Below, in pieces: positions 27,463-36,711 of a stretch of DNA of 64,000 nt. This DNA comes from Haemophilus pittmaniae (lineage in GTDB: Bacteria > Pseudomonadota > Gammaproteobacteria > Enterobacterales > Pasteurellaceae), in the NCBI RefSeq assembly GCF_900186995.1, contig NZ_LT906463.1, positions 1,736,001-1,800,000 of the forward strand, read 5' to 3'. The notes beneath the pieces are model-generated. The model worked only from the letters and a program-made list of their open reading frames with translations, did no database searches and had not been told where the DNA came from. Within the stretch, counting starts at the first letter, position 1, and every line of letters starts with the position of its first letter. Both the position numbers and the translations under genes were made by a program.

Positions 27463-28647
27463 TTAAAACATTCTCGGGCCACGCATTGAATTGCCAACCT
27501 GTTCACCGGCAACCACTTGAGAAACAATTACTTTTTCCCCTTCTTGTAAGCCAGATTTGACTTCGCTTTGAATATCATTTTGTACGCCAACTTCTACGCT
27601 ACGTTGCTCTACCTGATTATTCTCTTTTAGAACATTTACGAACGTTTTACCGTTTTGTTTTTGGATAGCCATATTGGGAACCAATAACACATCCGTTACA
27701 TTAGCAATTTCAATATTATTTTCTGTTGTCATCCCAATCCGCAGAATACGATCCGGATTATCAATTAGCACATTTGCGTAATAATAGATTGCCGATGTAG
27801 ATGAACTACTTGAACTACTGCTAGAAGAACTCGATGAAGAACTGCTGTCGCTAGTGGTTGTGTCTGCCGGATCAACAGAATCAATCACTGAGTGATAAAC
27901 CGTTTGGCTGTCAGATAGAATGGTAAAACGAACCTTTTGACCGGCTTTAACCTTTGTTATATCACCTTCTGAAATTTCCGGTTTAATTCGCATACGGCTT
28001 AAATCAGCAATAGTCACGATCGTCGGCGTAGTTTGGTTAGCATTAACTGTTTGCCCTTCAGAAACAGGTACAGCGACAATAGTCCCATCCATTGGTGCTG
28101 TAATCTTAGTATAGCCAACATTGGTTTCTGCTGTATTTACTTCAATTTCAGCCTGTTTGATGGATTCTTTTAAGGCATCCATTTCTGATTTTGCTGCATC
28201 CAGCGTATTTTTAGATGAATTGAGTTCGTCAAGAGAAAGGGCTTTTTGACTGTAAAGCTTGACATAGCGGTTGTATGCGGAAAGAGCCACATTATATGCG
28301 GTTTCCTTAGCCTTTAATTGAGCCTGATAACTTGCTAATACTGCTTTACTGGTGTTTAGCGTGTTTATTTGAGTCGTGGAATCAATGTCTGCAATGAGAT
28401 CGCCTTTTGTTACATCCTGTCCCAATTTAATATAGAGCTTCGTAATCTTACCAGAAACCTGTGCGCCCACATCAACTTCGTTCACACTTTCAATGGAACC
28501 ATTTGCAATAACATTTTTTTCAATATTGCCACGGGTGACGGCTTCCGTTAAATAACGAGTTTGTTGTTTACTATCATCTGTCCAGAAGAAATAAGCAATT
28601 CCAAGAATAAGTACAATACCGAGTAATAAAAATAACTTTTTTTTCAT
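27463..28647 (-). CDS. macA: MacA-type periplasmic adaptor with a 16-serine insert
   Basis: Membrane-fusion protein linking MacB to the outer-membrane channel. One N-terminal anchor helix (LFLLLGIVLILGIAYFFW) is followed by lipoyl-like, coiled-coil hairpin and beta-barrel domains (VDVGAQVSGKITKLYIK, GYTKITAPMDGTIV). It has 394 residues. Near residues 268-285 there is a run of 16 serines encoded by mixed codons (AGC, AGT, TCT, TCA, TCG), inserted in the beta-barrel region. It is the first gene of the operon. Confidence 0.93.
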   Translation of the reverse strand: MKKKLFLLLGIVLILGIAYFFWTDDSKQQTRYLTEAVTRGNIEKNVIANGSIESVNEVDVGAQVSGKITKLYIKLGQDVTKGDLIADIDSTTQINTLNTSKAVLASYQAQLKAKETAYNVALSAYNRYVKLYSQKALSLDELNSSKNTLDAAKSEMDALKESIKQAEIEVNTAETNVGYTKITAPMDGTIVAVPVSEGQTVNANQTTPTIVTIADLSRMRIKPEISEGDITKVKAGQKVRFTILSDSQTVYHSVIDSVDPADTTTSDSSSSSSSSSSSSSSSSTSAIYYYANVLIDNPDRILRIGMTTENNIEIANVTDVLLVPNMAIQKQNGKTFVNVLKENNQVEQRSVEVGVQNDIQSEVKSGLQEGEKVIVSQVVAGEQVGNSMRGPRMF

Positions 28648-28665
28648 TAAGTAAAATCCAATAAA

Positions 28666-28717
28666 TGAACAATCGTTCAGAAGGCCGTATTCTAATGATA
28701 AATACCTTCTGAAGCAA
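28666..28717 (-). promoter_or_regulatory. macA promoter with TetR-type operator
   Basis: On the minus strand, -35 TTGCTT (28712-28717) and -10 TAGAAT (28689-28694) are 17 bases apart. Just downstream lies the palindrome TGAAC-AATC-GTTCA (28666-28679), the kind of site TetR/AcrR repressors use. A second inverted pair, TCAGAAGG (28677-28684) and CCTTCTGA (28705-28712), brackets the -10. No regulator gene is adjacent; the IS1016 remnant begins 90 bases upstream. Confidence 0.6.
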
Positions 28718-28805
28718 TACTAACCATCCCCATAGATAATGGGATATACCCAAGGCAACTCCATTAAATTAAAGTTTCTTTGCTAAGAATTCCTATAAAA
28801 CAAGA

Positions 28806-29515
28806 GGCTGACGTAGATTAGCTCTAAATACCACACCATTTTCGCAATGTTTTAAGTTGTTTTTTTGGTGCTCCAAAGTTAAACCGAAATTCACATTCCT
28901 TCAATAATAAAGGAAAGTTTTTTCGGTCGATGCTATTATATTTTCGGAGTATTCTCTTCGCCTGACTTCCAAAATTTTCTATTCCATTTATGTGGTTTTG
29001 TTTCACCGCAAATAATTCGGAATGATTGATTCGTTCGTGGTGAAATTTGCTCACACCAAGAGCATCATAGCTTCGATAAGTATCGCTATAAACCCAGCTG
29101 TCAGGCTTGATTTTCCTCACAATAACAGGCATTAATGTCTCTGTTCTGGTATTTTCTACCACCACCGTAAATACTTTTCCTTGTCGCTTTAACAAACCGA
29201 ATACAGCAACTTTTCCTGCTGCGCCTTGACCTCGTTTTCCTTTATGATGACCGCCAAAATAACTTTCATCAAGCTCAATTTAACCATCAAAAACCTCATC
29301 GGCTTCAAGGGCTAAATGATAGCTAATGACTTCACGAATTTTTCTGTAAAACAAAATCCCTGAATTGGCTTGGATACCGAGTAAATCAGCCGCTGCTTGG
29401 GCTGTAACTTCTAATACAAAAAATTCAAGGAGCTTATTTTGTATAAATTTCTTTAATTTACAATGAGTTATATTCATTTTTATATGACTAGCACACTTGC
29501 TAATCTACGTCAGCC
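28806..29515 (-). mobile_element. IS1016-type insertion sequence (IS1595 family), inactivated
   Basis: Element of about 710 bases bounded by perfect 17-base terminal inverted repeats: GGCTGACGTAGATTAGC (28806-28822) and its complement (29499-29515). It contains one transposase gene broken by a nonsense codon. I see no matching 8-base direct repeats at the ends, which suggests a later rearrangement or deletion beside it. Confidence 0.88.
28824..29477 (-). pseudogene. IS1016 transposase with a premature stop
   Basis: A 217-codon frame intact except for TAA at 29280-29282, where family members read CAA (in DGQIELDE). The frame continues unchanged on the other side (IELDESYFGGHHKGKRG, then SDTYRSYD and HINGIENF). 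The conserved tryptophan after ENF is also changed to Gly. The ISXO2-like DDE domain is recognisable. It is unable to move itself unless helped by another copy. Confidence 0.9.
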
Positions 29516-29517
29516 CC

Positions 29518-29640
29518 AATTTTATTGGCGCTGATAGAACTGCAGGACATCATGAAGCTGAATTTGATATTGATGAAAAACAATTACTAACAGGCGTAAA
29601 TATTTATACTAAATTGTTGCAGAATTTGAGTACATCATGA
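29518..29640 (+). pseudogene. Remnant: C-terminal 39 codons of an M20-family amidohydrolase
   Basis: Directly at the IS1016 edge a plus-strand frame opens without a start. It reads NFIGADRTAGHHEAEFDIDE and then LTGVNIYTKLLQNL and a stop. This is the C-terminal end of M20 aminoacylase/hippurate-hydrolase-like enzymes (Ala-Gly-His-His-x-x-x-Phe-x-Asp-x-Glu). The upstream 350 or so codons are absent, replaced by the IS element. Confidence 0.75.
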
Positions 29641-29695
29641 GCTGTGGACTTGAGAGAATCAGTAAAGTGATATGAAATGTGCTGATTGAAACAAT

Positions 29696-29727
29696 AAAGG
29701 CAGACTATTTGTCTGCCTTTCGTTTTT
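29696..29727. terminator. Terminator between gltA and the amidohydrolase remnant
   Basis: AAAGGCAGAC (29696-29705) pairs with GTCTGCCTTT (29711-29720) across five bases. T runs lie on the right and A/T-rich sequence on the left, so it can end gltA on the minus strand. Confidence 0.85.
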
Positions 29728-29739
29728 GTTATTTGATAA

Positions 29740-31017
29740 TTATGATTTATCCATCGCTGGAAAGTCACGTTCTGTGTAACCTGTGTAGATTTGACGTGGA
29801 CGTACAATTTTGAAGTTCCCTTGTTTGTACATTTCTTTCCAGTGCGCAATCCAGCCAACAGTTCTCGCAAGCGCGAACATAACGGTAAACATCGATGTTG
29901 GAATTCCGATAGCTTTTAATACAATACCAGAATAGAAATCCACATTTGGATAAAGTTTATGTTCGATAAAATATGGATCATTCAAGGCGATACGCTCTAA
30001 TTCAATAGCAACATCAAATAATGGATTTTTAATGTTCAATTCTTTTAATACTTCATGGCAGGTTTCGCGCATTACTTTCGCACGTGGGTCGTAGTTTTTA
30101 TATACACGGTGCCCGAATCCCATTAAACGGAATGGATCATTTTTATCTTTTGCTCGAGCAATAAATTCAGGGATACGATCGACTGTACCAATTTCTTCTA
30201 ACATATTAATACACGCCTCATTAGCACCGCCATGTGCCGGTCCCCAAAGCGATGCAATTCCCGCTGCAATACAAGCGAATGGGTTAGCACCAGAAGAAGC
30301 CGCTGTACGTACAGTCGATGTGGATGCATTCTGTTCGTGATCAGCGTGTAGAATAAAAATTTTATCTAATGCACGTTCTAGAACTGGGTTAACGACATAA
30401 GGCTCGCATGGTGTGGCAAACATCATATATAAGAAATTCCCTGCATATGACAAATGATTTTGCGGGAACATAAACGGTTGCCCAATAGAATATTTGTAAC
30501 ACATTGCCGCTAAGGTTGGCACTTTAGCGAGTAAACGAATAGCAGTTAGCTCTCGGTGAGCTTCATTTTTTACATCGATAGAATCGTGATAGAACGCAGC
30601 CAAGGCTCCACTTACCCCACACATAACAGCCATTGGATGCGAGTCGCGACGGAAACCTTGGAAGAATTTAGTTAATTGCTCATGAACCAACGTATGGCTG
30701 CGTACTAATCTACTGAAATCTACATACTGCTCTTTTGTCGGACGTTCACCAAAGAGTAATAAGTAACTGATTTCTAAGTAATCTCCATTAGCAGCTAGTT
30801 GATCTATAGGGTATCCGCGATAAAGTAATACACCATTATCACCGTCAACATATGTAATTTCCGATTCGCATACGGCAGTAGAAACTAAACCGGGGTCATA
30901 GGCAAAGAGTTTATTTTGCGTTAATGGACGGATATCAACGGCTTCGTAGCCTAATGAGCCCTTGTAAACGTTAAGCTCATAGGAATTATCATTTATTGTT
31001 AGCGTTGCGTTTGCCAT
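29740..31017 (-). CDS. gltA: Citrate synthase (type II)
   Basis: Condenses oxaloacetate and acetyl-CoA to citrate. It has 425 residues, the length of the hexameric, NADH-controlled enzymes. The active-site regions [16 protein letters not shown] and [18 protein letters not shown] are intact. It is divergent from icd-acnB across a 268-base control region, so the three steps from acetyl-CoA to 2-oxoglutarate are encoded together. AGGAGGAC before the ATG is a strong ribosome site. Confidence 0.97.
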   Translation of the reverse strand: MANATLTINDNSYELNVYKGSLGYEAVDIRPLTQNKLFAYDPGLVSTAVCESEITYVDGDNGVLLYRGYPIDQLAANGDYLEISYLLLFGERPTKEQYVDFSRLVRSHTLVHEQLTKFFQGFRRDSHPMAVMCGVSGALAAFYHDSIDVKNEAHRELTAIRLLAKVPTLAAMCYKYSIGQPFMFPQNHLSYAGNFLYMMFATPCEPYVVNPVLERALDKIFILHADHEQNASTSTVRTAASSGANPFACIAAGIASLWGPAHGGANEACINMLEEIGTVDRIPEFIARAKDKNDPFRLMGFGHRVYKNYDPRAKVMRETCHEVLKELNIKNPLFDVAIELERIALNDPYFIEHKLYPNVDFYSGIVLKAIGIPTSMFTVMFALARTVGWIAHWKEMYKQGNFKIVRPRQIYTGYTERDFPAMDKS

Positions 31018-31185
31018 ATCGTCCTCCTGTTGTGAGATATTTTAGAATTTTTGGATATGTATATTCGAACTTAGCACTATTTAAATTATTTTGGCAATAG
31101 TTTTTTCTAGCAAAATGCTTTCAGTTGAAAAGAATTAATATTTTTTAGATGATATTTAATGTGAGATAGATTTTTTTGTGCGAAG

Positions 31186-31213
31186 TTGTTTTTTTATTTA
31201 AATTCCTGATAAT
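31186..31213 (+). promoter_or_regulatory. Candidate icd promoter
   Basis: -35-like TTGTTT (31186-31191) and -10-like GATAAT (31208-31213) with a 16-base spacer, about 75 bases before the icd ATG. The surrounding 31018-31285 region is very AT-rich and must also carry the gltA promoter. Confidence 0.4.
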
Positions 31214-31285
31214 GTCTAATCAATCCATTCTAATTTGGCGAAAATTATTCACAATGCGCCACACATTAAAATAATAGGAGATTCT

Positions 31286-32533
31286 ATGCAATCCAACGTT
31301 CAAATTCCTCAAGGTGAAAAAATTCAAATTGCCGCTAATGGTTCGCTTCAAGTACCCAATAATCCAATTATTCCTTTTATTGAAGGGGATGGAATTGGTG
31401 TTGATGTGACACCTGCGATGCAAGTAGTTATTAATGCCGCAGTAGAAAAAGCGTATCAAGGTAAACGTAAAATTTCGTGGATGGAAATTTACGCAGGTAG
31501 TAAAGCGAATGAAGTTTATGGTGAAAATACTTGGTTACCTGCTGAAACGCTCGATTTTATTCGTGAATATCATATTGCAATTAAAGGACCATTAATGACA
31601 CCTGTTGGTGGTGGCATTCGTTCTTTAAATGTGGCAATGCGCCAAGGTTTAGACCTGTACAACTGTTTGCGCCCAATCCGTTATTATGACGGCACTCCAA
31701 GCCCGGTGAAACATCCAGAGTTAGTGAATATGGTGATTTTCCGTGAGAACTCTGAAGATATTTATGCTGGCGTGGAATGGGTGGCAGGCTCACCTGAAGC
31801 AAATAAAGTGATCCAATTTTTGCAACAAGAAATGGGCGTGAAAAAAATTCGTTTTACTGAAGATTGCGGTATTGGGATTAAACCTGTTTCCAAACAAGGT
31901 ACACAACGCTTGGTTCGTGCCGCGTTGCAATATGTGATTGATAACGACCGCACTTCGCTTACTTTGGTACATAAAGGTAATATTATGAAATTTACCGAAG
32001 GTGCATTTAAAGAATGGGGCTATCAAGTGGCGCAAGAATTTGGTGCAACCTTAATTGAGCAAGGTCCATGGATGCGTTTAACAAATCCGAATACAGGGCG
32101 CGAGATTGTGATCAAAGATTGCATTGCAGATGCGTTTTTACAGGAAGTGTTATTGCATCCTACTGATTATGATGTGATTGCGACTTTAAATCTCAATGGT
32201 GATTACATTTCTGATGCTTTGGCGGCACAAGTGGGTGGTATTGGCATTTCCCCAGGGGCGAATATTGGCGATGAAGCTGCGATCTTTGAAGCTACTCATG
32301 GTACTGCGCCAAAAATTGCAGGACAAAATAAAGGCAACCCAGGTTCATTAATTTTAAGCGGAGAAATGATGTTACGTCATTTAGGTTGGGTTGAAGCGGC
32401 TGATCTTGTGGTTAAAGCGGTGTCCAAAACTATCGCGGATAAAACCGTTACCTTTGATTTTGCGGAGATGCTTGAAGGAGCGACGTTGCGCTCAACTTCT
32501 GAGTTCGCACAAGATATTGTTGCCAATATGTAA
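31286..32533 (+). CDS. icd: Isocitrate dehydrogenase (NADP)
   Basis: Oxidatively decarboxylates isocitrate to 2-oxoglutarate. It has 415 residues (E. coli 416). I start at the ATG at 31286, which follows AATAGGAG, not the longer upstream frame. The substrate-site serine lies in [17 protein letters not shown], and [18 protein letters not shown] is the C-terminal signature. It holds a reverse uptake word (31947-31955). acnB follows nine bases later. Confidence 0.97.
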   Translation: MQSNVQIPQGEKIQIAANGSLQVPNNPIIPFIEGDGIGVDVTPAMQVVINAAVEKAYQGKRKISWMEIYAGSKANEVYGENTWLPAETLDFIREYHIAIKGPLMTPVGGGIRSLNVAMRQGLDLYNCLRPIRYYDGTPSPVKHPELVNMVIFRENSEDIYAGVEWVAGSPEANKVIQFLQQEMGVKKIRFTEDCGIGIKPVSKQGTQRLVRAALQYVIDNDRTSLTLVHKGNIMKFTEGAFKEWGYQVAQEFGATLIEQGPWMRLTNPNTGREIVIKDCIADAFLQEVLLHPTDYDVIATLNLNGDYISDALAAQVGGIGISPGANIGDEAAIFEATHGTAPKIAGQNKGNPGSLILSGEMMLRHLGWVEAADLVVKAVSKTIADKTVTFDFAEMLEGATLRSTSEFAQDIVANM

Positions 32534-32542
32534 GGAGTAACT

Positions 32543-35149
32543 ATGTCAGATTTTCTATTAGATTATCAGAAACAAGTTGATGAACGAGCTAAATTAGGTG
32601 TCGTGCCACAACCGTTAAATGCGAAACAAACTGCGCAACTGATAGAATTATTAAAAAATCCACCACAAGGAAAAGAAGCTTATTTATTAGAATTATTTGA
32701 AACTCGCATTCCTGCTGGTGTAGATGAAGCCGCTTATGTGAAAGCATCATTCTTATCTGCGGTAAGCAAAGGGGATGTGGTTTGTTCGTTAATTTCGGCG
32801 GAAAGTGCGGTGAGAATTTTGGGCAAAATGCAAGGTGGTTATAATATTGAGCCACTTTTGACCGCACTTGATGATCCTAAACTTGCACCGATTGCGGCGG
32901 AAGAATTATCTCGCACATTGTTGATGTTTGATAATTTCCATGATGTGCAATCCCGAGCAGAACAAGGTAATGTTTATGCGCAACAAGTTTTGCAATCTTG
33001 GGCAAATGCAGAGTGGTTTACGTCTCGCCCGAAATTAGCCGAAAAATTAACTGTGACTGTGTTTAAAGTGTCAGGGGAAACCAATACAGACGATCTTTCA
33101 CCTGCACAAGATGCGTGGTCACGCCCTGATATTCCATTACACGCCAAAGCGATGTTAAAAATGCCACGTGATGGTATTGAACCCGATGAACCAACTCAAG
33201 TGGGTCCGATTCAACAAATTGAAACCTTAAAACAAAAAGGCTTTCCATTAGCTTATGTGGGCGATGTGGTTGGAACAGGATCGTCACGAAAATCGGCGAC
33301 TAACTCGGTGCTTTGGTTTATGGGCGAAGATATTCCTTATATTCCAAACAAACGCGCAGGCGGTATTGTGTTGGGCGGAAAAATTGCCCCGATTTTCTTT
33401 AATACCTTAGAAGATGCGGGAGCATTGCCGATAGAAGTGGACGTGAGTCACTTAAATATGGGCGATGTCATTGATATTTATCCTTATGCAGGCAAAATTT
33501 GTCGTCATAACACTGATAATGTTCTTGCAGAATTTAGCTTAAAAACGGATGTATTATTAGATGAAGTACGCGCGGGTGGTCGTATTCCACTGATTATCGG
33601 TCGCGGTTTAACGCATAAAGCACGTGTTGCTTTAGGGGTGCCTGAAAGCGAGATCTTTGTTAAACCACAAAATGCGGTGGAAAATCACAAAGGATTTACT
33701 TTAGCGCAAAAAATGGTGGGGCGTGCTTGTGGTGTAGCTGGCATTCGGCCAGGGCAATATTGCGAACCGCGTATGACTTCAGTGGGATCACAAGATACTA
33801 CAGGTCCAATGACACGCGATGAATTAAAAGATTTAGCTTGTTTAGGTTTCTCGGCGGATCTTGTCATGCAGTCTTTCTGCCATACAGCGGCTTATCCAAA
33901 ACCTGTGGATGTGGTCACGCACCATACTTTGCCTGATTTTATTATGAACCGTGACGGCGTGTCCTTGCGCCCTGGGGACGGTGTGATCCACTCATGGCTC
34001 AATCGTATGCTGTTACCAGATACTGTTGGAACAGGCGGCGATTCACATACACGTTTTCCTATTGGAATTTCATTCCCTGCGGGTTCGGGCTTAGTCGCTT
34101 TTGCGGCGGCAACCGGGGTGATGCCATTAGATATGCCGGAATCGGTTTTAGTACGTTTCACAGGTAAAATGCAAGAAGGCATTACCTTACGCGATTTAGT
34201 CCATGCCATTCCATATGTTGCGATTAAACAAGGTTTGCTCACCATTGAAAAGCAAGGTAAGAAAAATATTTTCTCAGGTCGAATTTTGGAAATTGAAGGT
34301 TTGGAAGATTTGAAAGTAGAACAGGCTTTTGAACTTTCCGATGCTTCGGCAGAACGTTCGGCGGCGGCTTGTACCATTAAACTCAACAAAGAACCGATTA
34401 TTGAATATCTCAATTCAAACATTACTTTATTGAAATGGATGATCGCTGAAGGTTATGGTGATGCACGTACACTGGAACGACGTGTCAAAGCAATGGAAAA
34501 TTGGCTTGCTAATCCAACTCTTTTAGAAGCGGATAAAGATGCTGAATATGCAGCAGTGATTGAGATTAATTTAGATGAAATCAACGAGCCGATTGTATGT
34601 GCGCCAAATGATCCTGATGATGCTCGTTTATTATCAGAAGTACAGGGCGATAAGATTGATGAAGTGTTTATCGGATCTTGTATGACCAATATAGGGCATT
34701 TTCGTGCCGCTGGTAAATTACTCAATCAATTCAAAGGAATGATTCCAACCCGTTTATGGGTGGCTCCGCCAACCAAAATGGATGCGGCATTGTTAACCGA
34801 AGAAGGTTATTACAGCATTTATGGCAAAAGTGGTGCGCGTGTCGAAATGCCGGGTTGTTCACTTTGTATGGGCAACCAAGCGCGTGTGGCGGATAAAGCC
34901 ACAGTGGTTTCAACCTCTACGCGGAACTTTCCTAACCGTTTGGGGCAAGGTGCCAATGTGTATCTTGCGTCAGCAGAATTGGCAGCCGTTGCGGCATTGC
35001 TAGGTAAATTACCAACACCTGCGGAATATCTCACTTATGTGGCGGATTTACAGAAAGAAAAAGACGATGTTTATCGTTATATGAATTTCAATGAAATCAG
35101 CACCTATATAAAAAAAGCGAATAATGTGATTTTTCAGCAAGCACTGTAG
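32543..35149 (+). CDS. acnB: Aconitate hydratase AcnB
   Basis: Isomerises citrate to isocitrate through a [4Fe-4S] cluster. It has 868 residues, with the AcnB order: N-terminal HEAT-like domain, then the swivel domain, then the cluster domains. Cluster cysteines lie in [13 protein letters not shown] and [13 protein letters not shown]. It is co-transcribed with icd. Two uptake words (32803-32811 forward and 32861-32869 reverse) sit 50 bases apart inside the gene. An IS3-family element begins 16 bases after the stop. Confidence 0.97.
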   Translation: MSDFLLDYQKQVDERAKLGVVPQPLNAKQTAQLIELLKNPPQGKEAYLLELFETRIPAGVDEAAYVKASFLSAVSKGDVVCSLISAESAVRILGKMQGGYNIEPLLTALDDPKLAPIAAEELSRTLLMFDNFHDVQSRAEQGNVYAQQVLQSWANAEWFTSRPKLAEKLTVTVFKVSGETNTDDLSPAQDAWSRPDIPLHAKAMLKMPRDGIEPDEPTQVGPIQQIETLKQKGFPLAYVGDVVGTGSSRKSATNSVLWFMGEDIPYIPNKRAGGIVLGGKIAPIFFNTLEDAGALPIEVDVSHLNMGDVIDIYPYAGKICRHNTDNVLAEFSLKTDVLLDEVRAGGRIPLIIGRGLTHKARVALGVPESEIFVKPQNAVENHKGFTLAQKMVGRACGVAGIRPGQYCEPRMTSVGSQDTTGPMTRDELKDLACLGFSADLVMQSFCHTAAYPKPVDVVTHHTLPDFIMNRDGVSLRPGDGVIHSWLNRMLLPDTVGTGGDSHTRFPIGISFPAGSGLVAFAAATGVMPLDMPESVLVRFTGKMQEGITLRDLVHAIPYVAIKQGLLTIEKQGKKNIFSGRILEIEGLEDLKVEQAFELSDASAERSAAACTIKLNKEPIIEYLNSNITLLKWMIAEGYGDARTLERRVKAMENWLANPTLLEADKDAEYAAVIEINLDEINEPIVCAPNDPDDARLLSEVQGDKIDEVFIGSCMTNIGHFRAAGKLLNQFKGMIPTRLWVAPPTKMDAALLTEEGYYSIYGKSGARVEMPGCSLCMGNQARVADKATVVSTSTRNFPNRLGQGANVYLASAELAAVAALLGKLPTPAEYLTYVADLQKEKDDVYRYMNFNEISTYIKKANNVIFQQAL

Positions 35150-35195
35150 TGTGAAGCAGCAAAGTGATCTGCCCCCCAAAAGTTGGACAGGTTAG

Positions 35196-36002
35196 TTAAC
35201 TTAAATATTGAGCTCGGTATTGCACTGGGCTCAATCCTTTTAAACCAAGTTTAATTCGTTTTTGGTTGTAATACACTAAATATTCTTCAATTTCAGCCTG
35301 TAATTCAGCAATTGAATGATAACTCCGAGAGTAAAAGCACTCTGATTTTAATATTGCAAAAAAGCTTTCAATCACCGCATTATCGTAGCAATTTCCTCGG
35401 CGACTCATACTTTGCACCGCTTTACCCGCCAACATCTTTACCCATTCCGCCGAGCCATACAATACGCCTTGGTCGCTATGAATAATCGGGCATTCTGTCG
35501 GTTTAATCCTACTAAGCCCTTGTTCTAACATCTTTTTTACCAATGAAAACTTCGGGCGTGTCGCAAAGTTATAAGCAATAACTTCTCGGTTAGCCAAGTC
35601 CATCAGCGGTGAAAAATAAAGCTTTTCTTGCCCAACCTGAAATTCCGTGACATCCGTTACCCATTTTTGATTGAGTGCCGTTGCTGTAAAATCACGATTC
35701 AGTAAATTCGGGGCAATATGCGATGTTTTTCCTCGTTTTCCATGTCTTTTCTTGCGTAAAATGGAATGAATGCCTAACTCGTTCATCAGCTGTAACACCG
35801 TTTTATGATTCAAATGGAAGCCCCTTTGGCGTAATTTGAGTGTCATTGGGCGATAACCATCTCGGTTTTTGTTCTTTTTATACAGCGATAAGATAGCCTC
35901 TTTAGCTTCGTGATAATTTCGCTTAATCTCTTTATAGTAAAAGCTTGAGCAAGGCATTTTAGCCACACGAAGTAAATCATTTAATGCATGGTTTAGCTTC
36001 AA
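35196..36002 (-). CDS. IS3-family transposase OrfB (DDE integrase core)
   Basis: Integrase-fold catalytic half of the transposase, 268 residues. The DDE triad is readable: Asp in NQKWVTDVTEF, Asp in IIHSDQGVLYG and Glu in NAVIESFFAILKSE. It lies in the -1 frame relative to OrfA and has only a TTG at the overlap. It is therefore most likely expressed as an OrfAB fusion by frameshifting in the A-rich run near 36010-36025. Confidence 0.93.
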   Translation of the reverse strand: MKLNHALNDLLRVAKMPCSSFYYKEIKRNYHEAKEAILSLYKKNKNRDGYRPMTLKLRQRGFHLNHKTVLQLMNELGIHSILRKKRHGKRGKTSHIAPNLLNRDFTATALNQKWVTDVTEFQVGQEKLYFSPLMDLANREVIAYNFATRPKFSLVKKMLEQGLSRIKPTECPIIHSDQGVLYGSAEWVKMLAGKAVQSMSRRGNCYDNAVIESFFAILKSECFYSRSYHSIAELQAEIEEYLVYYNQKRIKLGLKGLSPVQYRAQYLS

Positions 36003-36373
36003 TCTTTCAATAATTTTTCTTTTTTCTGTCGTTGTTTTTGACGGTCGAGCGCCTCCAACTCCTTTAGATAAGCAATCTCCGCTCGAGCCAAGGCGAGCTC
36101 TCGCTGCAGCTTTTTAAACGCTTTAAGTGAAAAATCTGTGGTTTCTGGAATTTCAATGTCTTTCTTTTTCATCTTTGGCTTCACTATTTTCGGTATTTGA
36201 AGGTTTGTATCAGGCGATTTTACGCCATCAAGCCCTCTTTCCCGAAATGCTTTTAGCCAATAAATGATGAGAGCGTGGGAAATTTGATGAAGCTTAGCCA
36301 CCTCACGGATACCATAATCCTGTTCGATGACGAGTATGATAATTTTCAAACGAAATTGATAAGAGTAGGACAT
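35999..36373 (-). CDS. IS3-family OrfA (helix-turn-helix)
   Basis: DNA-binding half, 124 residues from MSYSYQFRLKII (an upstream in-frame ATG at 36382 is also possible). HTH region YGIREVAKLHQISHALIIYWLKAF, then a basic stretch and a leucine-rich coiled coil (LKAFKKLQRELALARAEIAYLKELEAL). Its stop overlaps the OrfB frame. Confidence 0.9.
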   Translation of the reverse strand: MSYSYQFRLKIIILVIEQDYGIREVAKLHQISHALIIYWLKAFRERGLDGVKSPDTNLQIPKIVKPKMKKKDIEIPETTDFSLKAFKKLQRELALARAEIAYLKELEALDRQKQRQKKEKLLKD

Positions 36374-36535
36374 AATCTGCACCTCAAATTAGGTGTACAG
36401 GTTTTGGGGGGCAGATCATTTTTTGTTAAAAGTTGCATTTTCTCTGTTTGTGGTTAAAACACACACTTCTTTGTCATCGCTGAATTAGAGATCGGCGAAT
36501 GATGTATTATTAACTTACTTTGTTAGGAGTAAAAA

Positions 36536-36700
36536 ATGTCTCTAAGCGTAGAACAAAAAGCTGCAATCGTTGCAGAATTCGGTCGTGATGCGAAAGATAC
36601 TGGTTCATCAGAAATTCAAGTCGCATTATTAACTGCTCAAATCAACCACCTTCAAGGTCACTTTGCTGAGCATAAAAAAACTAATTTCCGGAGAAATTAG
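36536..36700 (+). pseudogene. rpsO: Truncated ribosomal protein S15 gene (5' 48 codons)
   Basis: Begins with a strong site (TTAGGAG) and ATG. It reads [20 protein letters not shown] and continues to [11 protein letters not shown], exactly the first 48 residues of S15. The frame then runs into six unrelated codons (TNFRRN) and a stop, so about 40 residues of the essential rRNA-binding C-terminal half are missing. The foreign part is the sspB terminator. A complete rpsO must exist elsewhere. It lies 117 bases from the IS3 element. Confidence 0.9.
36674..36700 (-). terminator. sspB terminator, fused to the rpsO fragment
   Basis: CTAATTTC (36681-36688) pairs with GAAATTAG (36693-36700); on the minus strand the stem is followed by seven T residues (complement of 36674-36680). 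This is a textbook terminator for sspB. The same A run is where S15 homology stops, so it marks the junction. Confidence 0.85.
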
Positions 36701-36711
36701 GTTTTGTGACT

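Larger units (their letters stand above)
35165..36418 (-). mobile_element. IS3-family element, IS150 subgroup, apparently intact
   Basis: 1254 bases bounded by inverted repeats beginning TGATCTGCCCCCCAAAA on both ends (35165-35181 and 36402-36418). It carries an HTH orfA and a DDE orfB. No 3-5 base direct repeat is visible at its borders (left AAG, right TTT), consistent with insertion followed by recombination or deletion. Confidence 0.93.

Noticed and set aside
27790-27850. Phase-variable repeat tract in macA
   Set aside because: The serine codons are mixed (AGC, AGT, TCT, TCA, TCG), so there is no uniform tandem repeat to slip.
36019-36025. Canonical A6G programmed frameshift site in the IS3 element
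   Set aside because: A6G is present, but its phase relative to OrfA (AAA AAA G) is not the classic A AAA AAG reading, so I only claim an A-rich slippage region.
36536-36700. A complete functional rpsO
   Set aside because: Only the first 48 of about 89 residues are present; the rRNA-binding second half is missing.
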